Assembly (NCBI GenBank): GCA_039800325.1
Contig: JBDLQY010000215.1
Coordinates: 1 to 34,310 of the forward strand
DNA: 34,310 bases
Direction: 5' to 3'
Source of the DNA: SYIM01 sp039800325
GTDB taxonomy: Bacteria > Pseudomonadota > Gammaproteobacteria > Burkholderiales > Burkholderiaceae_E
The notes under the pieces: generated by a model
What the model saw: only the letters and a program-made list of their open reading frames with translations
Told to the model about the DNA's origin: nothing
Database searches by the model: none
Translations under genes and position numbers: made by a program
Shown here: one piece after another, positions 24,669-32,521 of the stretch
Layout of the letters: each line of letters starts with the position of its first letter
How positions within the stretch are numbered: the first letter of the stretch is position 1

Positions 24669-26910
24669 GCTCGCCGCTTATCTGAATCGGTGGACTGCAG
24701 CTCCCGGGTCTAAGGTGACCTTACACCTCAGCAGCGATGCGCCGGGCAGAGCCCGTGTCGACCTGCTCCGCCTCGGCTGCGGATCTGAGCGCTGTGAGCC
24801 TGACGGTATCCCGGGCGACCCTGTGCCGCAGGTGCTGGCGCAAGAAATTCCCGTTCAGACTCAGCCGGTCATGGCCGGGTCCTGGGCGCATATTTCGGGC
24901 CTGGGTAGGCTGCAACTTAGCAACGCCTGTCTGGCGGTGCTGGTTCAGCCGTGGCGAATCGATCACCACGGGCAGACGGTGCTCGCGATCGCCAGCGCTG
25001 ACTGCCACCTTCGTATCACCCTTGATTCGCTCAGGGGGCTGGGTCTGCGCTGTGGTGACGCGTTCGCAGCCACGGACTTCAAGCCCGCACTGCGGCGCTG
25101 GCACCTGCTCACGCTGGAGTGGTCTGCCGATGCGCTGGTGCTGCAGATTCAAAGGCTTGAGGGCGGCCCGGTAGGCCAGGCAAGACTCAGCATTGACTTT
25201 AAGAGCCTGCCGGAGCATCTCGTTTTTGCGGGCCGCGCCAATCCGACCCTGCCAGCCAGTCCGCATCGTGGGGACTTCGATGGCCGGCTCGAACGCCCCA
25301 TACTCTGGCGCGTAAGACCCGATCAACAGGGCTTGAAAGCGGCCTTACTAAGCACGCGCGACTTGCCGGCCAATGCCCTGGCCTGCTGGGATTTCTCACG
25401 GGGCATAGACCACTGGCAAATTGACGATATCGGTCCTGCTGCTCTGCACGGACAGCTGCATCAGGGGCCCAAACGAGCCGTTCGCGGGGCCTGCTGGAGC
25501 GGTGTCGCGCTGCGCTGGCATGAAGCGCCACACGAGTATGGTGCGATTCACTTTCATACCGATGATCTGCTGGATGCCGGCTGGTCACCCAGCATCTCAC
25601 TACAACTGCCGGCTGACCTGCGTTCCGGGGTTTACGCTGTCAGGGTTCGCCTTCTGAATGCGACAGGTCCGAGTCTGAGTGGTGAATTACGTCTGCCGCT
25701 GTTCGTGCCGCCCGCGCCCAGTGCACAGCGGGCACGTGTCGCCCTGGTGTTTCCAACTTTCACCTACCATGCCTACGCCAACGACCGCTGCGCGCTGCTG
25801 GGTAACAACCCCGAAGTACTTGCGGCGCGAGCCATCACGCTTGAGCCGCGTGACGTTCTGCTGTCTCGCCATCCCGAATGGGGTCTGTCCTTGTATGACA
25901 CGCACCTCGACGGATCGGGTGTCAGCCTCACCTCACGGCTTCGCCCTGTTCCGGGCCATCATCCGGACCAGCGTGCATGGCAGGCGGGCGAAGGCAGCGG
26001 CCGTTGGAACTTCGCGGGCGATCTGCTGTTGGTGCAATGGCTTGAGCGTGAAGGCATCGCCTGGGATGCGCTCACCGATGACCTGCTGCACCAACACGGC
26101 AGCGCGGCACTCGCGCCCTACACCGTGGCACTGACCGGTAACCACCCCGAGTACGCGAGCCCACAATTACTGAAGGCCTGGCGCGATTGGGTCGCTGCGG
26201 GCGGTCGCATGATGTATTTGGGTGGCAACGGCTTCTATTGGAAGGTTGCCGTCGATGAGCACCACCCCGGCCTGATGGAGTTGCGACGTGCCGAGGACGG
26301 CAATCGCAGCTGGGCTGAAGAGCCGGGCGAGTACTGGCATGCCCTCGACGGCGCCTACGGCGGTCTCTGGCGCCGTAACGGTATCGCGCCGCAATCCTGG
26401 CTGGGCGTTGGCTACTGCGGGCAGGGTTTCCGGCGCAGCACCGGCTATCGACGCAATCCCGATAGCCACCTGCCGCAGACCGCATTTGTGTTTGCCGGTG
26501 TCAGTGAGGAAAGCTTTGGGCTCACGGGCGCCATCGGAGGTGGCTGCGCCGGTGTCGAGGTTGACCGCCATGACCCACTTTTAGGCAGCGACCCCGATAG
26601 CTACGTGCTGGCAAGCTCGCTCCCCTTTGATGCCAGCTATCTGCTCGCCAACGAAGAAATGCTGGTGTCACGCCCCACGATCACGGCAGATTTTGCACTT
26701 AATGTGCGCGCTGATGTGGTGCTGCAAATCGGGCCAGGTACGGGGGCTGTTTTTTCCACGGGCTCCATCGCCTGGATCGGCGGACTGTCCGAACTCAACG
26801 GTGATACCGCCGTTCAGCAGATCACCCGAAACGTCATCCATCGATTCATGGATGCAGCGCCGCTGCAAAGCGGACGTAACCACTCGATCCCGAACGGACC
26901 TCAGGCATGA
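24661..26910 (+). CDS. N,N-dimethylformamidase-type large (beta) subunit
   Basis: The 749-residue protein matches the large subunit of DMFase (about 760 residues), an iron-dependent amidohydrolase with no similarity to common amidases. The N-terminal half is beta-rich and lectin-like (about residues 60-240). It is followed by ALRWHEAPHEYGAIHFHTDDLLDAGW, then FPTFTYHAYAND (364-375), LTDDLLHQHG, TGNHPEY (Tyr498), and GGRMMYLGGNGFYW, which I recognise as family landmarks. The characterised enzyme binds Fe by two tyrosines and a carboxylate; I cannot map all three here with certainty. The ATG at 24661 has a GGAGAG upstream. The neighbours (importer, ThDP enzyme, mutarotase, SDR and Gfo/Idh protein) argue for a larger natural amide than dimethylformamide. 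Confidence 0.87.
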   Translation: MSELAAYLNRWTAAPGSKVTLHLSSDAPGRARVDLLRLGCGSERCEPDGIPGDPVPQVLAQEIPVQTQPVMAGSWAHISGLGRLQLSNACLAVLVQPWRIDHHGQTVLAIASADCHLRITLDSLRGLGLRCGDAFAATDFKPALRRWHLLTLEWSADALVLQIQRLEGGPVGQARLSIDFKSLPEHLVFAGRANPTLPASPHRGDFDGRLERPILWRVRPDQQGLKAALLSTRDLPANALACWDFSRGIDHWQIDDIGPAALHGQLHQGPKRAVRGACWSGVALRWHEAPHEYGAIHFHTDDLLDAGWSPSISLQLPADLRSGVYAVRVRLLNATGPSLSGELRLPLFVPPAPSAQRARVALVFPTFTYHAYANDRCALLGNNPEVLAARAITLEPRDVLLSRHPEWGLSLYDTHLDGSGVSLTSRLRPVPGHHPDQRAWQAGEGSGRWNFAGDLLLVQWLEREGIAWDALTDDLLHQHGSAALAPYTVALTGNHPEYASPQLLKAWRDWVAAGGRMMYLGGNGFYWKVAVDEHHPGLMELRRAEDGNRSWAEEPGEYWHALDGAYGGLWRRNGIAPQSWLGVGYCGQGFRRSTGYRRNPDSHLPQTAFVFAGVSEESFGLTGAIGGGCAGVEVDRHDPLLGSDPDSYVLASSLPFDASYLLANEEMLVSRPTITADFALNVRADVVLQIGPGTGAVFSTGSIAWIGGLSELNGDTAVQQITRNVIHRFMDAAPLQSGRNHSIPNGPQA

Positions 26911-27791
26911 GCAGCGCACTGATTCAGATCGCGCATCAAGACTGCTCTGCGCAGATCGCATTGCAGGGTGCTGAGCTTCGCGGCTGGCAGGTTGCTGGGG
27001 AGCATCTGCTCTGGCGTGGCGACCCAGCCACCTGGCCGCGTTCATCACCGGTGCAGTTTCCTCTGGTGGGGCGTCTGGTCAATGCACAGGCTCTGCATGG
27101 GGGTCTTGTTCGCCCCATGAATATTCATGGCTTCGCGCGCGAACAAACTTTTCAACTGATCGAACACAGCGCTTCGCTGGCACGACTGCGCCTGGTTGCC
27201 AATGAGGCATCACAGCACTGCTGGCCGTACGACTTTGAACTCGAACTTCGCTATCAGGCCATCCCGTTGGGGTTGACGATCAGCATGATCGTCACCAATC
27301 CGGGCACTGTGTCCATGCCTTACTCCATCGGGCTTCATCCAGGCTTTTGCTGGCCGGTAGGTACCCGCGACGCGCACGGCCACCAGATCGAGTTTGAGCA
27401 GGCCGAAGACGCTCAGGTCCCCGTGATCGATGACAAGGGTATGCTCACCGCTGCCCAGCGCTCAGTTCCTTTGCGCGAGGGGCGTTTTCTGCCGCTGTCA
27501 CACGCATGCTTCAGCGGTGATGCCCTTATTTTTCAGAATGCGCGAAGCAGCCTGATTCGTCTGCGTGCGCCGGATGGCTCGGCCATCGCTGTTCAGGCAG
27601 AAGGCTTTGGTCATTGGGCTATCTGGAATCGACCGCCCGCGGCCTTCGTCTGCCTGGAGGCCTGGGCCGGTATGCCCGACCGAGCCGACTGGCGCGGCGA
27701 ATTTTCTGATCGACCCGACACGCGCTGGCTGAAGGCTGGTCAGCAGCGCGAACACCGTCTGCGCTTTCTCAGGGAAGGGGTAGCCCCATGA
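26907..27791 (+). CDS. Aldose 1-epimerase (mutarotase) family protein
   Basis: The 294-residue protein has the galactose-mutarotase-like fold. Visible family positions are His74 (NIHGFARE), His144 (SIGLHPGFCWP) and Glu251 (VCLEAWAG), which fit the catalytic histidines and general-base glutamate of mutarotases. It resembles the LacX/YeaD-like branch, whose members interconvert alpha and beta anomers of free or phosphorylated sugars. There is no signal peptide. The start ATG overlaps the DMFase large-subunit stop by four bases (ATGA), so both are translated together. Its presence in the operon suggests that the substrate or an intermediate is a cyclic hemiacetal sugar. Confidence 0.88.
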   Translation: MSSALIQIAHQDCSAQIALQGAELRGWQVAGEHLLWRGDPATWPRSSPVQFPLVGRLVNAQALHGGLVRPMNIHGFAREQTFQLIEHSASLARLRLVANEASQHCWPYDFELELRYQAIPLGLTISMIVTNPGTVSMPYSIGLHPGFCWPVGTRDAHGHQIEFEQAEDAQVPVIDDKGMLTAAQRSVPLREGRFLPLSHACFSGDALIFQNARSSLIRLRAPDGSAIAVQAEGFGHWAIWNRPPAAFVCLEAWAGMPDRADWRGEFSDRPDTRWLKAGQQREHRLRFLREGVAP

Positions 27792-27825
27792 TTCTTTATC
27801 CGCAGTATTTCGGAGTCGCCACGCC

Positions 27826-28503
27826 ATGAGTACACCTAAAACGGTACTGGTCACCGGCTGCGATAGTGGGCTGGGGCGGGAGTTTGCACGCCAGTACGCC
27901 GAGGCGGGCTGGCAGGTTTGGGCAACGTATCGAGATCTTGCCAACGCACTTGACGCCCCCAGCATGCAGCATCGCTCGCTCGACCTTACCCGCTTCGAGC
28001 AGATGGACGCACTGGCGGCTGAGTTGCACGGCACGCCGATCGATCTGCTCATCTCCAATGCAGGCGTCGGCAATGACACGCTCACGCTGGGCAATCTCGA
28101 TTACGACCACATCCACACCATGCTGGCCGTTAATCTGGTGGGGGCGCTGCGCCTGGTGGAATGTCTGCTCGACAACATTCAGGCCAGCCGTACCCGTCGT
28201 ATCGTGTTCATCAGCAGTCGCATGGGCTCTATCTCATCCAACCTGTCCGGCGGACATTACGGTTACCGAGCCAGTAAGGCGGGGCTTAACGCGATGGCGC
28301 GCAGCCTCGCCCTTGACCTCTATGGCCGAGGCGTCACCGTTGCCAACCTGCACCCAGGCTGGGTGGATACCGCGGGCGGCAGTCCCGATGCGCCGCACAC
28401 GCCGCAGAGCAGCGTCGCTGCCATGCGTGCCACCATCGCCCGGCTGGGTAACCACGAGACCGGCGTGTTCCTCAACTACGACGGTCAGATTCTGCCCTGG
28501 TGA
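27826..28503 (+). CDS. Short-chain dehydrogenase/reductase
   Basis: This 225-residue classical SDR has the cofactor motif TGCDSGLG (residues 10-17), the NAG motif (78-80) and the catalytic Ser with Tyr147 and Lys151 (YGYRASK). It oxidises or reduces a hydroxyl or carbonyl group with NAD(P). The acidic or basic residue that sets NAD versus NADP preference cannot be settled by eye. The ATG at 27826 lies 34 bases after the mutarotase stop, and the Gfo/Idh gene follows seven bases later. In this operon it is likely to act on the product of the importer or of the DMFase-type enzyme. Confidence 0.93.
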   Translation: MSTPKTVLVTGCDSGLGREFARQYAEAGWQVWATYRDLANALDAPSMQHRSLDLTRFEQMDALAAELHGTPIDLLISNAGVGNDTLTLGNLDYDHIHTMLAVNLVGALRLVECLLDNIQASRTRRIVFISSRMGSISSNLSGGHYGYRASKAGLNAMARSLALDLYGRGVTVANLHPGWVDTAGGSPDAPHTPQSSVAAMRATIARLGNHETGVFLNYDGQILPW

Positions 28504-28510
28504 AATGCCC

Positions 28511-29548
28511 ATGAGCGATGATCAATCGGCAGTGCCTCATACCCGCATCGCACTCGCTGGCTTTGGCGCCTGGGGACAAATGCACGCCCGTGCACTGGCG
28601 GCCATTGAGGGCGCAGAAATTGTGGCGGTGCTGGCGCGAAGCAGCGCCGCGCGCGATGCTGCCAGCGCTCAGGTGCCCAAGGCCAGGCTGTGCGCTGATC
28701 TGTCCGAGCTGCTGTCGGTCAAGGGTGTGGACGCGGTCAGCGTCACGGTGCCCAATCATCTGCATGCCGAAACCGCAATCGCAGCGCTGCAGTCAGGCCA
28801 CCATGTCTTTCTCGAAAAACCGTTGGGTCTCAGCCTCGAGCAATGCGATGCAGTCATTCAGGCGGCACACGCCAGCGGACGTCAGGTCGTGGTCAACCAC
28901 GAACTGCGTGTGTCACACCAATGGGCGGGTGTGCGCAGACTCATCGCAGCGGGTGAGTTGGGGACGATTCGCCACCAGCATTTTTCACTGTTCAGAAAGC
29001 CCTTTCGAACCGGCTCCGATGGCTGGCGGTATGACCCCAGTCGTGTGGGCTCTTGGGTTCTCGAAGAACTGGTTCATTTCGTTGATCTGGTGACCTGGTA
29101 TGCCGCAGAATCCGGTCCGCCCACGCAGGTATCGGCATTCGGCGATCTTCCCGACAAGCGCCTGAGCAATCATCTGAGCGTCGTGCTGCAATGGCCTGAT
29201 GGCGCTACGGCAACACTCAATCAAAGCCTGGCAGGCTTTGAGCATCACACGGTGCTTGACGTGGCCGGCAGCAAAGGCGCTCTGCGAACCTGGTGGAGCG
29301 GCGCTATGGATCGAACGCTTACCCCCAGCTTTGAGATGAAACGCAGTCACGCCGATGGGCGCGTTGAGGCCGTAGCAATTCCCATCTCAGGCGAGGTGTT
29401 CGAGCTTGAAGCAATGTGGCGCGAAGCCTGCATCGGCTTCGCGCAGCAGCGCAGCCTTATGTCGGCCGAACAGGCGCGCCTGAGCATTGCCATCTGTCTG
29501 GCGGCTGAGCAGGCCTGGCGCAGCGGCCAGACCCAACCTCTAACCTGA
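28511..29548 (+). CDS. Gfo/Idh/MocA-family dehydrogenase
   Basis: The 345-residue NAD(P)-dependent oxidoreductase has a Rossmann motif GFGAWG near residue 17 (ALAGFGAWGQMHARAL). The family EKP motif (HHVFLEKPLGLSLEQ), in which the Lys binds cofactor and substrate, follows. The C-terminal alpha/beta domain is typical (GSWVLEELVHFVDLVTWY). The family oxidises sugars, inositols and inosamines; MocA of rhizopine catabolism belongs to it. I chose the ATG at 28511, seven bases after the SDR stop; the ATG at 28505 (two residues longer) is equally possible. The frame stays open far upstream inside the SDR gene, but that part is a shadow. It is the last gene of the operon, convergent with the GST gene after an 82-base gap without a clear terminator. 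Confidence 0.92.
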   Translation: MSDDQSAVPHTRIALAGFGAWGQMHARALAAIEGAEIVAVLARSSAARDAASAQVPKARLCADLSELLSVKGVDAVSVTVPNHLHAETAIAALQSGHHVFLEKPLGLSLEQCDAVIQAAHASGRQVVVNHELRVSHQWAGVRRLIAAGELGTIRHQHFSLFRKPFRTGSDGWRYDPSRVGSWVLEELVHFVDLVTWYAAESGPPTQVSAFGDLPDKRLSNHLSVVLQWPDGATATLNQSLAGFEHHTVLDVAGSKGALRTWWSGAMDRTLTPSFEMKRSHADGRVEAVAIPISGEVFELEAMWREACIGFAQQRSLMSAEQARLSIAICLAAEQAWRSGQTQPLT

Positions 29549-29630
29549 GAATTTGGCGGCAACCACGCCCAATGCCTGCCACCTGCCGGACTGCCCAGAG
29601 TCCGACTGCGGCGCCGCGCCCTGAGCCCGC

Positions 29631-30329
29631 TCAGGCCTTTTTAGCCAGTCGCTCGTTTTGCGGAAACATGGCGCGCCGGGCTTCGTCATCCATCTCAGCC
29701 TTGAAGCTGTGGCGCTTACGCAGCTCTTCAACCCGGGCGGCGGCTGGGCGTGCGCTGATGGAATCAAGCAGCCGTTTGATCCTGGGGTACTGCTCCCAGA
29801 CTTTGTCATTGCCAGTGACATACGGAAGCAGCCGTGCCCAGCCCCAGAACGCCATGTCAACAATGCTGTAGTCATTGCCGACCAGCCATTGCCGCGAGGC
29901 CAGTCGATCTTCCAGGATTTGCCAGTGGCGATGCGCCTCAAAGTCATAGCGGTTAAGCGCGTACTCTTTGGGCTCTGGGGCCGCCATGCGGAAATGAACC
30001 GCCTGACCTGAATAGGGGCCAATGCCACTGGCGATAAACATCAGCCACGCGAGCATCTGCGCACGGTCATCGCTAGCCATGTCCAGCGGTACAAACCGTC
30101 GGTTTTTATCAGCCAGGTACAGCAGGATGGCATTGCTGTCGAACATGACCACATCACCATCAGCAATCGCCGGCACCTTGGCATTAGGGTTGATGCGTTT
30201 GAACGCCTCGGTATGTTGCTCGCCCTTGCGGGTATCTACCGGAATCGGCTCATACGGTAAGCCCAATTCTTCGAGCAGCAGCGCCACCTTCATAGGGTTA
30301 GGCGCAAGGTTGTACCAGAACTTGATCAT
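29631..30329 (-). CDS. Glutathione S-transferase family protein
   Basis: The 232-residue protein has a thioredoxin-like N-terminal domain, with MIKFWYNLAPNPMKVALLLEELGL, NAKVPAIADGDVVMFDSNAILLYLADK (cis-Pro and Asp-Ser of the glutathione site). An all-helical C-terminal domain follows (SIVDMAFWGWARLL). It resembles the YfcG/Ure2-like nu class, members of which reduce disulfide bonds of glutathione conjugates. I chose the ATG at 30329 with a GGAG about ten bases upstream. A longer in-frame start at 30383 would overlap the dctM gene and is rejected. The gene starts 23 bases after the dctM stop, so it may be the fourth gene of the TRAP operon. Confidence 0.9.
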   Translation of the reverse strand: MIKFWYNLAPNPMKVALLLEELGLPYEPIPVDTRKGEQHTEAFKRINPNAKVPAIADGDVVMFDSNAILLYLADKNRRFVPLDMASDDRAQMLAWLMFIASGIGPYSGQAVHFRMAAPEPKEYALNRYDFEAHRHWQILEDRLASRQWLVGNDYSIVDMAFWGWARLLPYVTGNDKVWEQYPRIKRLLDSISARPAAARVEELRKRHSFKAEMDDEARRAMFPQNERLAKKA

Positions 30330-30352
30330 GAGAAGCACTCCGAATCTGAGAG

Positions 30353-32521
30353 TTAACGGCCGTACAAAAGTTTGGGCAGCCAAAGGCCGATTTCCGGGAA
30401 CGCGTAAAGCAGAAAAATGGCCAGAATCTGAATACCCATAAAAGGCAGCATGCCAGCAAAAATCTGATTCAAAGTGACATGCGGCGGGCTGACCCCCTTG
30501 AGGTAGAAAGCGGCCATGGCCACTGGAGGACTCAGAAAGGCAGTCTGCAGATTCAAGGCAACCAGCAGACCAAAAAACAGGGGGTCAACGCCGAAGTTAT
30601 CCAGCAGGGGGATGAAGATGGGCATGAAGATCACGATGATCTCGGTCCACTCCAGGGGCCAGCCCAGCAGGAAGATGATGACCTGACTCAGCACCAAAAA
30701 CTCAACCTTGCTGAGATTCAGCGACATCACCCAGTTTTCAACCAGCTCTTGGCCGCCCAGCAGCGCGAAGGCGGCCGAAAAAATCGCGCTGCCCACAAAG
30801 AGCCAGCACACCATGGCGCTCGTCTTGGCGGTCAGAAACGTACTTTCCTTGACGACGTTGAAGGTGAGCTGACGATACGCGGCCGCCAGCAGGAATCCGC
30901 CCAGGGCACCCACCGCAGCAGCCTCTGTCGGCGTCGCCAGACCAAATACGATACTGCCCAGCACGGCGACGATCAGCACCACCAGCGGAAAGAAACTACC
31001 CAGCAGCATCTTGAAGATCTCAAGACGCTGCAGACTGAGCAGCGCATAAAACACGGCCAACGCTGCGATGGCAGCCGCAGCCCCCGTCCAGAATCCGTTC
31101 GGCGCGGGATAACGCGGCAAATCTTCGATACGTACTTCAGACACTGACGAACCCGGTAGCTCAGATACGCCACGAGCCGAGCCCGGCGGCTCTCGCAGTC
31201 CGCCCGAGGCCCCCGGCGGCTCTCTGAGGCTGCTGGCCGCACCGGGCGGTTCACGTACACCCCCTGAGGCGCCCGGGGGTTCACTCAGTCCACCAGCCGC
31301 TGCGGGTGGCTCACGTAGACCGCCCGAACCCGAAGGTTCACGCAGGCCTCCCGAACTTGGGGGTTCGCGTAATCCGCCCGACGAGGCCGCAGGCGGCTCA
31401 CGCAACGCACCCGAGGCCGGTGGTTCGCGTAATCCTCCCGAGGCGCCCGGGGGCTCGCGCAGCCCACCTGAAGCGCCGGGTGGCTCGCGCAGACCACCCG
31501 ATACAGCACCACCTGCTGGCGCAGCCTGCGCTGGCTGAGTAGCCGCCAGGTGCCGCTCAAGCATGGCCTCATCAGGTTTGGTGATGGCATGCCAGACCAG
31601 TCCCAGCAGCGCGAGTACCAAAGCCGCAGGCAGAAGCGCCACACCCAGTTGACCTAACAGATACCGGGTGGATACCTTGGCATTACGCGGTCCTTTCAGG
31701 GCGCCCAGTAGAGACGGCACTGCACCGCGGGCCGCCTGCAGCGCCAATGCGGTGAGCTGCGCCGGAAGTGGCACCCTGCGCCCTTCTTCAGACAGTGGCG
31801 GCGCCAGGTGAGGTTTCAGCCACGCGATGATCACCACGTAGACGATGTAAAGACCAGCCAGCATGAGCCCAGGGAAAAACGCACCCGCATATAGCTGAAC
31901 CACCGACACGCCGGCAGTCGCGCCGTACACAATCAACATCACCGACGGCGGAATGAGAATGCCGAGGCAGCCGCCAGCGGTGATAGCACCGGCGCTCAAG
32001 CGCACGTCATAACCCGCGCGCAACATCTGCGGCAGCGCAAGCAAGCCCATCAACGTCACCACCGCACCGACGATTCCGGTGGCCGTGGCAAACACGGCGC
32101 AGGTAAAGAGCGTAGCCACCGCCAGTGATCCTGGAACCCGCGCCAGCGACAGATGCAGACTACGAAACAGTTTTTCGATCAGGTTAGCCCGCTCGACCAG
32201 ATAACCCATGAACACAAACAGCGGGATGGAGATGAGCACATCGTTGCTCATAACCTTGAACGCCGACTGCACCATGAGGTCCAGCGTCTTTGTAATGTCG
32301 CGATCATAGGCAAACCAGGTGAAGATCATGCCCATACCCATCAGCGTGAAGGCTGTTGGAAAACCCAGCATGATGGCCACCACCACCAGCGCCAACATCA
32401 TCAGACCCAGATGCCCCCGAGTGAAATTCTCGGTGCTGATCAGCATCACCGCCGTGGCCACGATGATGAGGGCCATCAGTGATAGCCCAAACCAAAGCTC
32501 TTTACGAATCTGAAGCTTCAT
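30353..32521 (-). CDS. dctM: TRAP transporter large permease (DctM) with a long repeat insertion
   Basis: DctM is the ion-driven transport subunit of tripartite ATP-independent periplasmic transporters. At 722 residues it is far longer than the usual ~430. The N-terminal half (MLISTENFTRGHLGLMMLALV..., GGCLGILIPPSVMLIVYG) and the C-terminal half (FGLATPTEAAAVGALGG, LLGWPLEWTEIIVIFMPIFIPLL, FLSPPVAMAAFYLKG) are normal. Between them lies an insert with two extra hydrophobic segments (about 287-316 and 480-500). Between those two is a Gly/Pro-rich tandem repeat at about 341-459. Large DctM proteins with extra helices are known, but I do not know of this repeat. The start ATG overlaps the dctQ stop by four bases. 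The frame is intact, so this is not a broken gene. Confidence 0.9.
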   Translation of the reverse strand: MKLQIRKELWFGLSLMALIIVATAVMLISTENFTRGHLGLMMLALVVVAIMLGFPTAFTLMGMGMIFTWFAYDRDITKTLDLMVQSAFKVMSNDVLISIPLFVFMGYLVERANLIEKLFRSLHLSLARVPGSLAVATLFTCAVFATATGIVGAVVTLMGLLALPQMLRAGYDVRLSAGAITAGGCLGILIPPSVMLIVYGATAGVSVVQLYAGAFFPGLMLAGLYIVYVVIIAWLKPHLAPPLSEEGRRVPLPAQLTALALQAARGAVPSLLGALKGPRNAKVSTRYLLGQLGVALLPAALVLALLGLVWHAITKPDEAMLERHLAATQPAQAAPAGGAVSGGLREPPGASGGLREPPGASGGLREPPASGALREPPAASSGGLREPPSSGGLREPSGSGGLREPPAAAGGLSEPPGASGGVREPPGAASSLREPPGASGGLREPPGSARGVSELPGSSVSEVRIEDLPRYPAPNGFWTGAAAAIAALAVFYALLSLQRLEIFKMLLGSFFPLVVLIVAVLGSIVFGLATPTEAAAVGALGGFLLAAAYRQLTFNVVKESTFLTAKTSAMVCWLFVGSAIFSAAFALLGGQELVENWVMSLNLSKVEFLVLSQVIIFLLGWPLEWTEIIVIFMPIFIPLLDNFGVDPLFFGLLVALNLQTAFLSPPVAMAAFYLKGVSPPHVTLNQIFAGMLPFMGIQILAIFLLYAFPEIGLWLPKLLYGR
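31145..31501 (-). repeat. Tandem peptide repeat of consensus GGLREPPGAS in DctM
   Basis: About 12 units of 9-11 residues repeat within DctM residues 341-459. The core L-R-E-P-P varies little (ALREPP, GLSEPP, GVREPP, GVSELP), while the Gly/Ala/Ser spacers vary in length. Codons differ widely between units (GGA/GGG/GGT/GGC; CTG/TTA/CTA/TTG/CTC; CGC/CGT/CGA/AGA; GAA/GAG), so the peptide is much better conserved than the DNA. Each unit also has a partly self-complementary GGTGG..CCACC core at DNA level. The segment is predicted to be an unstructured hydrophilic loop between two extra membrane helices. Which side of the membrane it faces is not clear. Confidence 0.92.

Noticed and set aside
27866..28510. 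Apparent long N-terminal extension of the Gfo/Idh/MocA protein within the SDR gene
   Set aside because: The upstream part overlaps the intact SDR in another frame, has no known domain, and the Gfo/Idh Rossmann motif begins just after the ATG at 28511.
29549..29630. Terminator between the Gfo/Idh gene and the convergent GST gene
   Set aside because: The gap is GC-rich with a small GCGGCGCCGC palindrome but no T-tailed hairpin.
31145..31501. The repeated stretch as a CRISPR array or a REP-type intergenic element
   Set aside because: Unit length and sequence vary, there are no regular unique spacers, and the frame of dctM is kept through all units, so it is a coding repeat.
31306..31542. Plus-strand open frame across the DctM repeat
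   Set aside because: It is a shadow of the repeat codons; no start signal or domain supports it.
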